Notes under the pieces: generated by a model
The model's database searches: none
Told to the model about the DNA's origin: nothing
The model's input: the letters and a program-made list of their open reading frames with translations, nothing else
Source: Acholoe squamosa
Taxonomy: Eukaryota; Annelida; Polychaeta; Phyllodocida; Polynoidae
DNA length: 64,000 nucleotides
Assembly (NCBI GenBank): GCA_949317995.1
Contig: OX439052.1
Location: 43,954,599 to 44,018,598, forward strand
Direction: 5' to 3'
In this document: one piece after another, positions 1-11,345 of the stretch
Layout: every line of letters begins with the position of its first letter
How positions within the stretch are numbered: the stretch's first letter is position 1
Program-made: the position numbers and the translations under genes

Positions 1-339
1 CAAATCTTCTTATGACTCTGGACAGGCTCTAACAGACACTGTGTTCTTATGGTGCATCCACACGGGATATTATGTAGCCTTTTGGTCTTGGACTCTCAGT
101 CTGACAGGACATGGGTAAAAGTGGACTTGTAGGGGAGGGGGTAAGATGACTGACTTAAAACCCCTGTAGGTTTGAATGGATTGGTCTCAATCTTTTTAAC
201 TGTTTAAGGACTGAAAATGGCACTTTTTAGATGTTTTGCCTATTTGTCCTTAGCGCATCGGGTTGCTACTCACAAGAAGTCTATACATAAAAATGCCAAT
301 CCATTTGGGTGAAGTACTTTCAGGGTTGGCAAGTTCAAA

Positions 340-425
340 ATCACCAGCACTGCATTCATGCATCATGACAATCAAAAGCATGATGTCTTAATGCAGTATG
401 TGGCCCTACAGTAGGTTATTGCCCC
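340..425. mobile_element. PAL fragment (arm B side)
   Basis: CAGCACTGCATTCATGCATC followed by ATGACAATCAAAAGCATGATG matches one side of an arm plus the inner end. Both termini are missing. The rest of 1-880 shows no gene or recognised repeat. Confidence 0.45.
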
Positions 426-579
426 TTTAAGCCTTTGGAGTCAGTAGAAGATAAGAATGTTGTCTCTCTGCCTGTGTTGTAGAGGACTCTGTGTCAGTCT
501 CTACATTACCATTGGGAGAGACTTAAAGCTTTGAACACTGAAAAACAACTTCAACCCATCAGTGTCCTGAGCCTGTTCT

Positions 580-725
580 GCTTACCGTATCGCTGTGTTT
601 AAACACCAGGATTTGAATAAGTGCCTGTCTCAAATAAGCACCATGAGTAGTGGGATGCCGCAATATCTCTTAAGCACTAAAACTGGATCTCCAATAACCG
701 CCTGTCTTTTATGAGTGCTGGGGGA
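580..725. mobile_element. Decayed element with AATAAGTGCCTGTCT / GCGCTTATTCAAG-like motifs
   Basis: GAATAAGTGCCTGTCTCAAA and TAACCGCCTGTCTTTTATGA resemble the repeated motifs of the short elements at 60643-60832 and 62637-62822. Termini are degraded. Confidence 0.25.
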
Positions 726-883
726 ATTTAGGCAGCCAAATCAAAGACTGCCCGGGTGCTTCAACACAATGGTAAGGTAGTTTCATTGGAGCAATTTTGG
801 GCTTCAGATGATGATGATGCTGAGAATTCAGCAGAATCAGTATCATTTGTGGCCTTTGTAAAAGACTATCTTGAATTGAATTT

Positions 884-1056
884 CTTATTGCGCCAGCGGT
901 GCACCGGTCAGCAGTGCACTGGTGCTGTAATTGAGCATCATATTGACTATGCAGGAATGGGCAGTCAGCATGATGCATTTATAAAACAATAAAGAATTCT
1001 TCAGGAGAGATGACAGCACATGACAGCACATGGGCATGATGCACTGATGCATTTAG
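884..1056. mobile_element. PAL, decayed copy adjoining the next one
   Basis: The right half keeps GGGCATGATGCACTGATGCA and runs directly into the next copy at a TTAG. The left side is strongly diverged. Confidence 0.45.
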
Positions 1057-1296
1057 CACTTCAAAGGCTGCTCATGCAGTAGTGCATCATACCCATTGGT
1101 CGGCATGATGTAAAAAGTGATGGCGAGTCGGCTCACCGGCCAGCACTTCATTGTCGCATCAGGGGGACCCTATGAGAGAGTGTCAACACTGTATGATCAC
1201 AATGATGTACACAAATATAGCCCTAGCAGCTTACTCGCCAGGGCTGCATTTATGCATTGTTGACCCGTTTTGGAATAGCGGGCTTTAAAGGGTTAA
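1053..1296. mobile_element. PAL, two-armed A-B copy
   Basis: The left end is TTAGCACTTCAAAGGCTGC and the right end GGGCTTTAAAGGGTTAA. The left arm is type A (TGATGGCGAGTCGG...GGCCAGCACTTCATTG). The right arm is type B (CTTACTCGCCAGGGCTGCAT). The central GACCC hairpin is degraded. Confidence 0.75.
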
Positions 1297-1974
1297 AATC
1301 CTAGAGGACCTGGGTCATGAAGTATCAATGACAAAGACCCTGTAAGGATGTAGTAATGTGCAGAATGGATGTGATGTCTAGCACTAGGCTAAATGTTAAC
1401 ATCTGTACGATCAAAAGGTTGAGTGATCATAGATAAACCTTGAGATTGCTGACGTAGCAAGTGTCAATAACTGAACAAGGTCAGCGAAATGGGTCCATTT
1501 TTTTTAGGATGAAGATTAGACATGTTTTGAAAGGCATGTGGCTGTTTTGGACTTGTCCTTTGGAATTGCTTTCGTTCGACTAAAAATGTGTTTTATAAAG
1601 TGCTATGAGCCCACTATGAAAACTACCCTGCTTTTACAATGAAACTTGTTTACAATTTACTTTTTATCATGAAACTCGGCTATAAGAAACACTTTAGGGT
1701 ACCACCTTTTCTACCATATCTATACACCCTCAAATTGGTTACAAATATTTTTCATCAAAACAAACTTTTGAGGTATAAGGAGATTGCTGTTATCAAGTTT
1801 GAATGATAAACATGAGAAAAAATACATGTAAACCTTAGTGTTATTTGATACTAGTTTCTTATCACTTTCCACCCAGAATAAGTGTGACATAGCAGAGATG
1901 TGCACAGCTTTGAGAGCGGAGGGGCCACTGACAGTCACTGAGTGAGGCATTGAGAGAGGCCCTGTCACATTTGA

Positions 1975-2540
1975 TAGACCGTCCCTTTTCTCTGACCCAC
2001 AATGGCGTGGCCCCGTTGCCAGCTCCTATTTCTCACCTTCGCGAGACAGGTCTATTTCGGCTTCATCCCAGTCCCGACCGTCCCCCCAGTTGACATCTCG
2101 GCTTGGGGCCATTATTACCCGTCGGCACTTGTAGCCGACAAGCCGCCATTGATTGTTACTGATCTCCATTAATCAGCCAATCAGAATGCAGATAGCCATG
2201 CACTGCGGGACTACCTCCATATCCCTGAGCTGGGTCCCTGCGTCTCTCTGTACACAAACAGTGTGTAAACTGGCAACCAGCGGAATAGAGCAGAAAATGC
2301 TGATGTCATGGCTTATGTCTGTCTTAAATGACGTCACAATTCATCTACATCATGTTTACGTTGTCAAGGCAAAGGCAAACCAACCCCAGACTTAGAGACG
2401 CTGCAGTTGTAGTTACAGACAACATTTGATGTCTTTTTCCCGCCCTTTTTATTTGTGTATTTCCCGTGTATGTCCTGAGTGATTTATTTAGTAGGGGCCG
2501 GGCAGGGAGGGCGGCGAGGGTCAGGCCGCGGCATTTGGCT
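1975..2540. promoter_or_regulatory. CpG-richer segment with CCAAT box and cAMP-response element
   Basis: This stretch has many CpG dinucleotides compared with its surroundings, a CCAAT box in AGCCAATCAGA (2177), and a perfect TGACGTCA at 2329. It could be a promoter or enhancer. No first exon is visible and this is compositional evidence only. Confidence 0.3.
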
Positions 2541-2842
2541 GAAAATTCAGGACTGCATTTTTGACGTTGTTGTGCCTGGGATTGATTGGACAAGTTGGCA
2601 CTGAGCCAAGCAGGAGCAGCCGACATTCTGCGAGCAGGACAAGTTGGCTGCTCGGCTCCTTCTTTCCTGCCCAAATAACCTCACCCTCACCACCATTCAC
2701 CGCATTCAAGTCTTTTCTATGCTATAGAGTCTATGTCTTGTGAACGATTCTAAAGCAATCCACCAAACCTGTGTCAACTACTTTCAAAGGTAGAATCTAT
2801 CCCCTTTTTTACCTGCGGCCATTTTCCTAGCCCTTTTAGAAT

Positions 2843-3038
2843 TACCGTAGTGGCCCGTTTTAGCGCAGGTTCTCAAATTAGCGCAGGTCTCGTTTTAGCG
2901 CAGGGTAGAGGGAGGTTTTAAAATTTGATTTTCCATACATTTTTATACTTCAAATAACCGCAGGTCTCATATAAACGCAGGGCAAGTCATAGACTGAAAT
3001 ATATTACCGCAGCTGCGCTAAAACGGGCCACTACGGTA
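2843..3038. mobile_element. 196-bp MITE with perfect 26-bp inverted repeats
   Basis: The ends TACCGTAGTGGCCCGTTTTA and TAAAACGGGCCACTACGGTA belong to a perfect 26-bp inverted repeat bounded by TA. Internal AGCGCAGG motifs recur five or so times. TA flanks fit a Tc1/mariner-type target, but no transposase is present. The TAGTGGCC end is shared with 60643-60832. Confidence 0.85.
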
Positions 3039-3231
3039 GGACTCATAGTCACATCTTTTGTCCCCTCTAAGTGTCTGCTACACATATATAGGGGCAGCAC
3101 TGAAATATACACATTCATACATGTGTATGTTTCAGAATAGAAATGGTGCATTAACATCCAGAGGTCACTCACTCATCTATGAACTGTGCTATGTTGTCAT
3201 TGCCCAGCGATATACACACAAGGAAAAGGAG

Positions 3232-3765
3232 GTCAGAGAACAACATAAAGAAGGGTGGTCACAGGACAAATTGGGGTGGGTGGTTACAGGACATACACTT
3301 AGGGGAACAGGACACACAGGGAGGGGTTGGTGGTTACAGGACATATACGGAGGGGAACAGGACACACAATGAGGGGTGGTTACAGGACACACAATGAGGG
3401 GTAGTGACAGGACACACAAGGAGGAGTGGTACAGGACACACAAGGAGGGGTGGTTACAGGCCAAAAAAGGAGGGGTGGTTACAGGCCACACAAGGAGGGG
3501 TGGTTACAGGCCACACAAGGAGGGGTGGTCACAGGGCATAGACACCCTCAGGTTGTCCTGTGACCACCTTTTCCTCGTGCAGTCCTGTGACCACCTTTTC
3601 CTTGTGCTGTCCTGTGACCACCCCATAAGGATGAAGTCCTGTGACCACCCTTCCCTCATGCTGTCCTGTAACCACCCCATAAAGGATGTAATCCTGTGAC
3701 CACCTTTTCCTCGTGCTGTCCTGTGACCACTCCATTGTCAGGTTGTCCTGTGACCTCCTTTACCT
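3232..3765. repeat. Minisatellite that reverses orientation in the middle
   Basis: From 3240 to 3540 the motif GGAGGGGTGGTTACAGGACA repeats about ten times with variants. From 3550 to 3760 the complement TCCTGTGACCACC repeats about eight times. The switch lies near 3540. The array can fold into a long imperfect hairpin. Long open frames on both strands here are repeat artefacts. Confidence 0.9.
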
Positions 3766-4560
3766 CATGTGTATAGTGCCACTATACGCACAAGGCCTTC
3801 GTTCGTATATCATTGACCGTTGTCATTGCTGGCGCAGGCCTTTGAGCACTTAAATGATGAAATCCATCTTTCAGAAAGGTTCTTCATCCTTTTCCTTTCA
3901 TCCATCTTTCCTCATAATTATGTAGCAATCCACTACCTAAATCAGCCTGTGCTTTGCCCTACTTAATTCCTCTTATCCCCTATGTTGTTTCACAATCTGT
4001 TTTCTCCTCAAGATAGTGAGCTAGTTTTCAATGGGGTAAATAGTAACTAAGGATTATAGACTTAGAGGAGACATGTCAGCTATGATTCCTGCCTGTAGGA
4101 AAGCCCCAATTCTCCAAACGGCAAATTATCAGACCTTCTATAGACAGCCCTATGGGGATGTGGGTAGTATAAAGGTACCTAAGGTCATGTTGTTGTCACT
4201 GAGTTATCACATTGTCTCCTCTAAACACCATTGCAGTCTCGAAAAAGACGTATGGCGGTATTGAAATCCCTCGAAATATTTATATAAGTCTCAAATAATG
4301 GCTGGGAATACAGGGGTATTAAAATTTACAAGTGACTGAGTGTTTGAACAGGCTGTTATGGTAGTACTATAGCTTTGTCGGTAGCACTACCATGGGAGGG
4401 TGATGCATGGCAGCCATGTTTAGGGCCATCCAGTTCTGAAGGTCATCAACGTTATGTCGTATTTACGTGTGTGTGTGCCATAAGTGTGATGACATAGCTT
4501 AATGTCTCATTACCCGTAATACTGCATTGACATTATGATGGTACCCCCTCTGACTAACCC
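3766..4560. other. No recognised feature
   Basis: AT-rich unique-looking DNA. No exon, repeat or RNA gene could be supported. Confidence 0.5.
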
Positions 4561-4563
4561 TGC

Positions 4564-4797
4564 GCTGTGAAAAAAATGCAGTCAAATAAACAGTGGTCAT
4601 CCGGGAACTTTGGGACACAGCTTTCACTGTTATTCTCTTAGTTATTAGTTCCAACACAATGCTTGACTGTGCTGCCATCTGGAGCTTCAGTGTAAAAGCT
4701 ACTCTGCTTCACTGCATTGCAATCATGGTGGTTCACTGTTCACTTTATCATGGATACCTGGTAGATTTAACATTTATTTCTTAAATTGTACCCTCTC
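4564..4797 (+). mobile_element. ACTG-family element (TTACACTGTAAA-type ends), decayed
   Basis: It starts GCTGTGAAAAAAATGCAG and contains the family block TGCTGCCATCTGGAGCTTCA, then TGGTGGTTCACTGTTCAC and CCTGGTAGATTTAACATTT. The same order of blocks occurs at 22376-22612 and 37588-37802. Confidence 0.65.
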
Positions 4798-4910
4798 CTA
4801 ATACCCCTTTTCTAATATAAAAGGTGTCATGCAAAAAGAATGATGCTTACCAATTACTGCATTGGGTCAGGCTTATCTCTATGATATATTACTAGAATGG
4901 TATGCTTTTT

Positions 4911-4967
4911 TTAGCGCCGCCCACGCCGCATAGCGGCGGTACCGCAAAGCGGTACGGGAGTGCGCTA
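4911..4967. repeat. Compact double hairpin closed by AGCGC/GCGCT
   Basis: GCCGC-ATA-GCGGC is followed directly by GTACCGC-AAA-GCGGTAC. AGCGC at the left and GTGCGCT at the right can close them into a three-way junction. No second copy was found in the window. Confidence 0.6.
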
Positions 4968-5010
4968 TGATGATTACTGTATAAAGAAATTGATAATTGT
5001 GAAATCTTCT

Positions 5011-5389
5011 TTATTTTATGTGAATAACTTCTTCCCGTAGAGATAGCATTGCGCGGCCGATCGCCACACCCCCAGTGGCGTAACTTGTGTCGATCCACCA
5101 CAGCGGCTGATCCACCACTGCAGCCTCGTTCTGGGTGCATGTAAACATTCAAAATGGCCATGGGCGCTCGTGCGGTGAGCTACGGTACTGGATTTTGATA
5201 ATTTTTCCTTATTTAAACCCTCTAAAAACATCAAATAAATATAGAACTAACCTCCCCTGGTGCCCTCGGTGGACGATCCACCCCTCGGGAGTTGTCTCCC
5301 CCCTCGGGCTAACGCCCTCGGGGGAGACAACTCCCTCGTGGTGGATCGACCACCTCGTACACCACGGTCGTTTAGTTCTATCTATTTAT
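5011..5389 (+). mobile_element. Foldback-tail element, copy 1
   Basis: It is about 85-90% identical by eye to 23608-23949, from TATTTTATGTGAATAACTTC to TCTATCTATTTAT. The last 145 bp fold back: ATAAATATAGAACTAA pairs with TTAGTTCTATCTATTTA. Inside are GATCCACC/GGTGGATC and a GAGTTGTCTCCC/GGGAGACAACTC hairpin that is absent from copy 2. There is no coding region. I do not recognise the superfamily. Confidence 0.75.
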
Positions 5390-6236
5390 GTCTGCTTTTA
5401 TGAGACATGTCATCAAACACTGGTATACTGACATTAACGGCGGGAGGCGTTTTTTTACGCGGTCACAACCGCATTTCTTGCTTACTCTTATTGAAGGAAT
5501 GTTATTTGGGATTTCAGAAATTGGCATTTGGGGGTTTATCAAAATGTGCCCAACAAGCTTTAATTCAATCAATATAGATAGAGTATGTCAGATTATGAGA
5601 CGGAACATTGCTTCAGGCTTTAACATGTTTATTAGTGGCAAAATTGTAGGCAGCTAGCTTTGGAAGCCTTAGATTTCGGGTCCAATTTCGACCTGAACTG
5701 CAACCAGAAGGAAAAATGATCTGAGGCTAAGGTTCAATGCCCATGTGCATTAGTCTTGTGCACATGTTTTTCATCTAATTTGTCAAATATGAAAAATGAG
5801 GAATAAAAAGAAAAAAACAAAAAAACAAGAAATACTCTGACATTAAATAATGTGAGGGAAGCCATATTTGGCACTGCTCCATTAGGGTCCCTTCCCAGTC
5901 TATCAGGAGGGTCAATCACCATGGCAACAGCTGCCCCTTTCACTGATAACCCATATCAACCACCCACCCTACCAACCTGAGGTCATTACCATGGAAACAG
6001 GGGCAGTGTGCCCAGAAAAAAGAGCCATATGGAAAATTGCCATTTTTGTTTACACTAGAGGCCCTCTTTCATTTATAAACATACAGAATGCATTGATTCG
6101 GCAAATCCCCTGCGAAGGTCTTCCTATTACATTGGCAACGGCAACACTGCGGGGGATTAGAGGACCGGATACATCTTGTATCTTTGCTTATCGCTCGGTA
6201 AATCCCTCTTGCAGCAACTGCTGTGTAGAATAACCT
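5390..6236. other. No recognised feature
   Basis: No gene or repeat was identified. The open frame at 5388-5657 has no splice context and no recognisable domain. Confidence 0.45.
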
Positions 6237-6435
6237 TACTTACACTGTAAAATGAATGTCATCAAATTAATGACCGTTGACCGGCACATTTGTGACAAAA
6301 ATTTCACTGTTATTTTTTTTCAGATATTGCTCATGCCACAGTGCTTTACTGTACTACCATTTGAGGCTTAGAGGGTAGATTTTACAGGGGAAATCTCATT
6401 GCAATTTAAGTTTTGAATAAACAGTGGTATTCAAG
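6237..6435 (+). mobile_element. ACTG-family element, decayed
   Basis: It begins TTACACTGTAAAATGAATG and contains the block CACAGTGCTTTACTGTACTA followed by CCATTTGAGGCTTAGA, as in the other copies. The right end is eroded. Confidence 0.5.
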
Positions 6436-7683
6436 GAGGGCCTGGGGTATGGCCTGGTTGAAATTAATGAATGCTTGGGTGCTTATACATGCCAATATGA
6501 TATACCTTAAATCAGTGATTGTCTTGTTTAAGCATCAGGGTAATTATGACACTGTACCAAGGCACTTAACCGGGATGATGCGGTAGTTATAAAATTCCCA
6601 ATGCTTGCACTGAAACTAATACCAAACAATTTTTTTTGCATCAAATAGAGTGTAATCACTGATGTAAATTAAAGAAGTTGATGAGGATCCTTTTTCAATG
6701 AGACTCTCGTTTTAATCTGATTTGATTGGGTCAGTGTTTGCCGCTGGTTGCGACTGGTGTCGATGCTGTGTCAATACAACCAGCCGAGTACCAGCGAACA
6801 GAAAAAAAAGTCCTCTGCTTCTTCTTCCATTATTTGTCCAATATTTCATCCTCCACTCTCCAAGCTGAGGTTTTGTCTCTGGCTAAAAGATATGAATCTT
6901 CATTAGAAGAAGATAAAAAGATATTAAGTACTATTTTTTTTCTGAAAGTACCACAAACTAACATCTAGCTAAACAAGATCATGGCACGATAATCATGTTC
7001 TACAGGATAGATATGCCCAAGATGTCTGTTTTTCAAAAGAATTGACATTCTTATATCATAGGTATCTGTCTAAAATATGGCAATTATTTAATCAATAATA
7101 GAAAAGATTTATTCCAATCTAGGTCCAAAGGTGAGGTTTTTGAGTGATTTTACTGTGAAATGCTAGGTCTGAAAGAGCCATGAGATCTGCTTGGAGAGTG
7201 ATGCTATCCCATGTGTCTGTAACCAATCTTCACGTATCATCGCCCAGTCAATATTTACCCACACTCCTCCCTGAGACACCTCCGCTCTCCAAGTCTCGCT
7301 ACATCTAAACGCGATCCAAAAAAATTACTCGAGAAATTTCCCACCAAAGTTTTGATCAATTTACCTCGCTCTTTATGAGAAACAGGTTCTCTTTTTTTAC
7401 AATTTTATCATTCAAATTGAGATTTTGATTGAAAACTGTGTTATCTCTGAGAAAAAATTGACTTTCGGTGGAAAAGCGAATGCAGAAACAAAATGGATAT
7501 TGGAGTAATTTAAATGAAGATTCGATCTGTGTGTTGAGGTGTTAGGAGGGTGGAGCTTAGATTGATTGAAGCTGATGGCACTTTTGGGACTGTGTACAAG
7601 CAAGGGATATGGTGGAGCCAGGGGATCTATTGCAAAGAGGACAAAAAAAGAAATCTCACATTTGGGTTAGAAACTGAGGGGCA

Positions 7684-7685
<2 letters not shown>
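6436..7685. other. No recognised feature
   Basis: Unique-looking AT-rich DNA with poly-T runs. No supported gene. Confidence 0.45.

Positions 7686-7731
<46 letters not shown>
7686..7731. repeat. (TA)n microsatellite
   Basis: About 23 perfect TA units. Confidence 0.98.
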
Positions 7732-7734
<3 letters not shown>

Positions 7735-7959
7735 TAGCCCCAATGGTGGCTTGGAAATTAAAGTTATGTCTAATGGACAACTCAAGTATAGCCCCTAGAT
7801 GGTCTATACAAAATATTTCCTAACGTTTGGTGGATATTTTTGGGGTCTGCTCTGTTTTCCTAGGGAGGCTTAGGTTATTAATCTGATCAAAGAAATCCTT
7901 TTGTTGGCCTTGTCCATATCAGAAGGCATGCGCCTGATGTACATACATCATACTTTCCC

Positions 7960-8165
7960 TTAACCCTTTCAATGCCGCTAATGCAATCAAGCTTGACACT
8001 CGTTTGTTGATATGATACACCAATTAAGTGCGCATCATGGATGCTTCATGCAGCATTTTTAATCCGCAAGGGTCAGCATTATGTATGTAAAAGTAGCCAA
8101 AGTGACGTACGAGTGCTGCATTTATGCATCATGTCAACAAATGGCACAATGTAATGTTTTGATCC
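7960..8165. mobile_element. PAL, decayed copy
   Basis: The left end TTAACCCTTTCAATGCCGCT is clear. Internal pieces CACCAATTAAGTGC and GTGCTGCATTTATGCATCAT suggest A then B arms. The right terminus is lost. 8166-8926 shows nothing further. Confidence 0.5.
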
Positions 8166-8926
8166 ATTTGCAGCCTCTATTTGGCTACAGTACATTTAGT
8201 GGTTAGATCCCAGTCCCCCTCCTTGTCTATCATATATAGATTGATTTTGGGTTTCAAATTGAGGCTAACATGGCAGACAATATGGCGGTGGGGCTGTAAT
8301 GGTTTGTCGATAGCGACAGAAAGCATTGCCTAACCTAGTTTGCTCCGGGGCTCACTGACGGACTATTCTACCATAGTGTACAGGAGAAGCCTTTATCTGT
8401 CCAATAGTGATGAACTTGTATGCTCTTTACGGGAAGCACAGTACTTTCATACACTTCATCCACAACTTGATGATTTGGGACGTCATCATATACATTACAT
8501 ATACCTTCAGCTAACCTCTATAGTGACATATATTGCAGTGACGATGTCAGGATCCTTATTTGACATAAATGCCATCAAAATATGCCATCATGAAAATGGG
8601 GTACTGTTTGTCTTTCACAATTAATAGCTCTATGCCAAGTAAAGGCATTATTGCCATTAGAAAAAAAGGTAGCATGGAAATGCGTATAGCGTATTGCCAT
8701 ATTGCATTTGAAATGAGCCTGGCATTCCCTGTTATTTGCAATATTATCATCCATTCTAGTCAGTGAATGACATTATTCATTTGAAAATGACAAAATGATC
8801 TAATTCCAAAGATGTCTCGATGAAGCAATTAGATTTCACAGGTGTGTTGGTTAGTTTTCCTAAAAGTCAGGAACCCTTAGAGGGCATAATGTATTACGGC
8901 ATCAAGAACCTTTGTTGGCATGGTGA

Positions 8927-9108
8927 TTAACCCTTTACCGGCCGCTGATGCAGGAGTGCATCATGCCTATTGGTCATCATGATGCACCAATGAAGTGCTG
9001 GCATGACTGCTCACCAGCACTTCATTGGAGCATCATGCCGACCCCTTGGGGTTGATATCTATATTCCCTGAGGATGCACTCCTGCATCAATGGCCTTTAA
9101 AGGGTCAA
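8927..9108. mobile_element. PAL, one-armed copy (arm A)
   Basis: It runs from TTAACCCTTTACCGGCCGC to GGCCTTTAAAGGGTCAA with one intact arm A, then CCGACCCC, then directly the right inner end GATGCACTCCTGCATCA. The second arm has been deleted. Confidence 0.85.
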
Positions 9109-9401
9109 ATTCAGCCCTGTAGGACTCAAAGGTCAGTATGGTCCACCTTTGCAATGATTTTGAGTAGAATCAATAGCACTCCATTGTTGCTAGAGACCTT
9201 AAAATTGTCTGGCCCTTAAAGAGTTAATGATTTTGAAAATTGCTGTACTTCATTATCCCACTATGATAAAATCACTTTCATATGATCATCCTTACACATT
9301 AACATTTGCTCAAAAACTCTCATCCTATATCAAGTGGAAAGAGACCCTAAAGAAATATATTTTGTTACTTCAATAATCATCTCTTTATTTGTGGATCATA
9401 C

Positions 9402-9549
9402 AGTGGCGGATCCAGGATTTTGAAAAGGAGGGGGCGAATTCCCTGATTTTTAGTAAATTTTGGGCTTGAAAAAATGCAATTAAACTCTCAAGTACTGGCA
9501 AAAAGGAGGGGGCGCGCGCCCCCACATCTCCCCTCTAAATCCGCTACTG
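9402..9549. mobile_element. 148-bp MITE with CAGTGGCGGATCC ends
   Basis: Left end CAGTGGCGGATCCAGGATTT and right end AAATCCGCTACTG are inverted repeats. The inner GGAGGGGGCG/CGCCCCC also pairs. CAGTGGCGGATCC termini are common in animal MITEs, as I recall. A related, longer element lies at 57620-57986. Confidence 0.75.
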
Positions 9550-9607
9550 CATCATACTAAGCAATGTTATGATGCACTCCTCATGAATTACCCTCAAAGG
9601 GTTCAGC
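9543..9607. mobile_element. PAL right-end fragment
   Basis: GTTATGATGCACTCCTCATGA then CCTCAAAGGGTTCA matches the right inner and terminal parts only. Confidence 0.5.
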
Positions 9608-11039
9608 TGTGTTTTAGGTACTTCTTACTGGTTTATCTCCTAGGGCTGTTTAATAATTCTCTTTAGGTTTTTCCACGTGGATAGCTTAAGCCTTCTTCCC
9701 CAACATCTCACAACGATCCAAATCCATGTCCACGAGACGTGTTCTCACCACGCATGCAGATAAAGCATGGAGTCGAAAGGACAACGACCTTTTGAATTAT
9801 TTCCTCAGGACTTCTCACCTTTTAAGTTGCCCCAATGGGAATTCACAAGTGATACAATCAAAGAGGATTCCATAAAACTGTGCTTCCCTTGACTCATGTT
9901 TGAAGAAATATCTTTTAGATTTTCCACTGTCAGCTGCATCCCTTATTGTGTTATGGAATTTAGTCAATAACACATTTATATATATGGAAACTGCCACACA
10001 GAACCACATTAGATTACAGAGGGCTTCTGACAGACATAGGAACATAGAGGGCAATCTGGTCTATAGTGTATTTTTGAACAATTGCCACCGCAGCTAGGCC
10101 ATGGTTGAATACTCTCTGTTTGACCTTATATGCATTAATTGTAGTAAATAATATGCTGAACCAGGTATGACGGAATGCCTTGGTCAGCTAGCTAGCTAGA
10201 TAGACCATAGTCAGCAGTTCATTGGGGCGCGAAGGTGGGAGGTGGATTACTTACACTTCATTGTTGGTAAACACTACGTACAGCGAACCATTAACCCTTT
10301 AGGGTCAACATAGAGCTTCTACATTTTTTTTCATTGAACTTAGAAGCCAAAAACACATAGGCCTGTGGCCTAGACTTAACCTTCATATATAGTGGTAAAT
10401 CTAGCTTATTGTCTAAAATCATATAAAGAAGCCACACAAATAGAATGGAAACATCAGTCAAGTCATGTGGAATGTAGATGATCATTGTATAACATTTAGT
10501 AGAGCATCTCATCCATTTTTTTGGACTTAATTGAGAAATAAAGTCACTAGCCTATATCACTTTGTTCTAATATGGAAACCTTCCTCAGACAAACCATTAG
10601 CTGTATATATACACACACATTGCAGTTCACATACCTGCGTAGCGGAAGATACCTCGATGTACAGGAAATTGTTCACAGGAAGGTGAGGCGGATATCGAGA
10701 GACCGGAAAGTGTTAAATTTTTGATAATCTGCCAGCCCAGTATCATGATCTGTAGGATCAGGCAAGAAGCAAGGTGACTGGTCTATTGTCCTTTAACCCT
10801 GTGAGGACGGAACAAAAATAAATGAGGGCAGCCTCTATAAATATATAGGGCCCAGTGATTTTGCAATTCCTATTCTATTTCCATATAATGAGTAGCAACA
10901 CTAGGCCTACCTTGGTGTCGACCAATGCTAAATGATCCTAAGACAGTTGAGGTGAGTCCCTCTACGAAGTCACCATCACCTATCTACAGTCAATGTTAGG
11001 CCTGACATGGTGTTGACTTTAAGGAATATTCAGCCTTAC
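9608..11039. other. No recognised feature
   Basis: No gene or repeat family could be supported. It includes a short CTAG-rich run near 10190. Confidence 0.4.
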
Positions 11040-11240
11040 ATGCTGTCAATAATGGATGCAATGATGCATCATAACAATGGACATGATGCATTTATGCATT
11101 AACAATTAACATGATTCATTAATGCATCAGCAGCCTAACAATGGACTTGATGCATTAATGCATTAATAATGGACATAATGCATTAATGCATTTGCAGCCT
11201 AACAAGGGACACCAATGCATCAGCAGCCTTTAAAGGGTTC
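11040..11240. mobile_element. PAL, array of inner-end modules without arms
   Basis: The module ACATGATGCATTAATGCATT with AACAATGGACATGATGC variants repeats about four times. It ends with the right terminus CAGCCTTTAAAGGGTT. Arms are absent. Confidence 0.55.
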
Positions 11241-11279
11241 CAGGCTTGAGCAGGGACACAAGGTGAACCGGCCAGGGAT

Positions 11280-11345
11280 GTGCCGGGTGAGAATGGAGCT
11301 TGGTATAAATAAGGGGTGAATTGGCCACGTACAGCACCGCGCTCC
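11280..11345 (+). promoter_or_regulatory. TATA-box-like site
   Basis: TATAAATA at 11304-11311 sits in a locally GC-rich setting. No downstream exon was identified, so this is only a sequence match. Confidence 0.15.

Noticed and set aside
1053-1296. PAL copies considered as a CRISPR-like array or as bacterial REP sequences
   Set aside because: The copies are dispersed, have TTAA target duplications, and the context is clearly eukaryotic.
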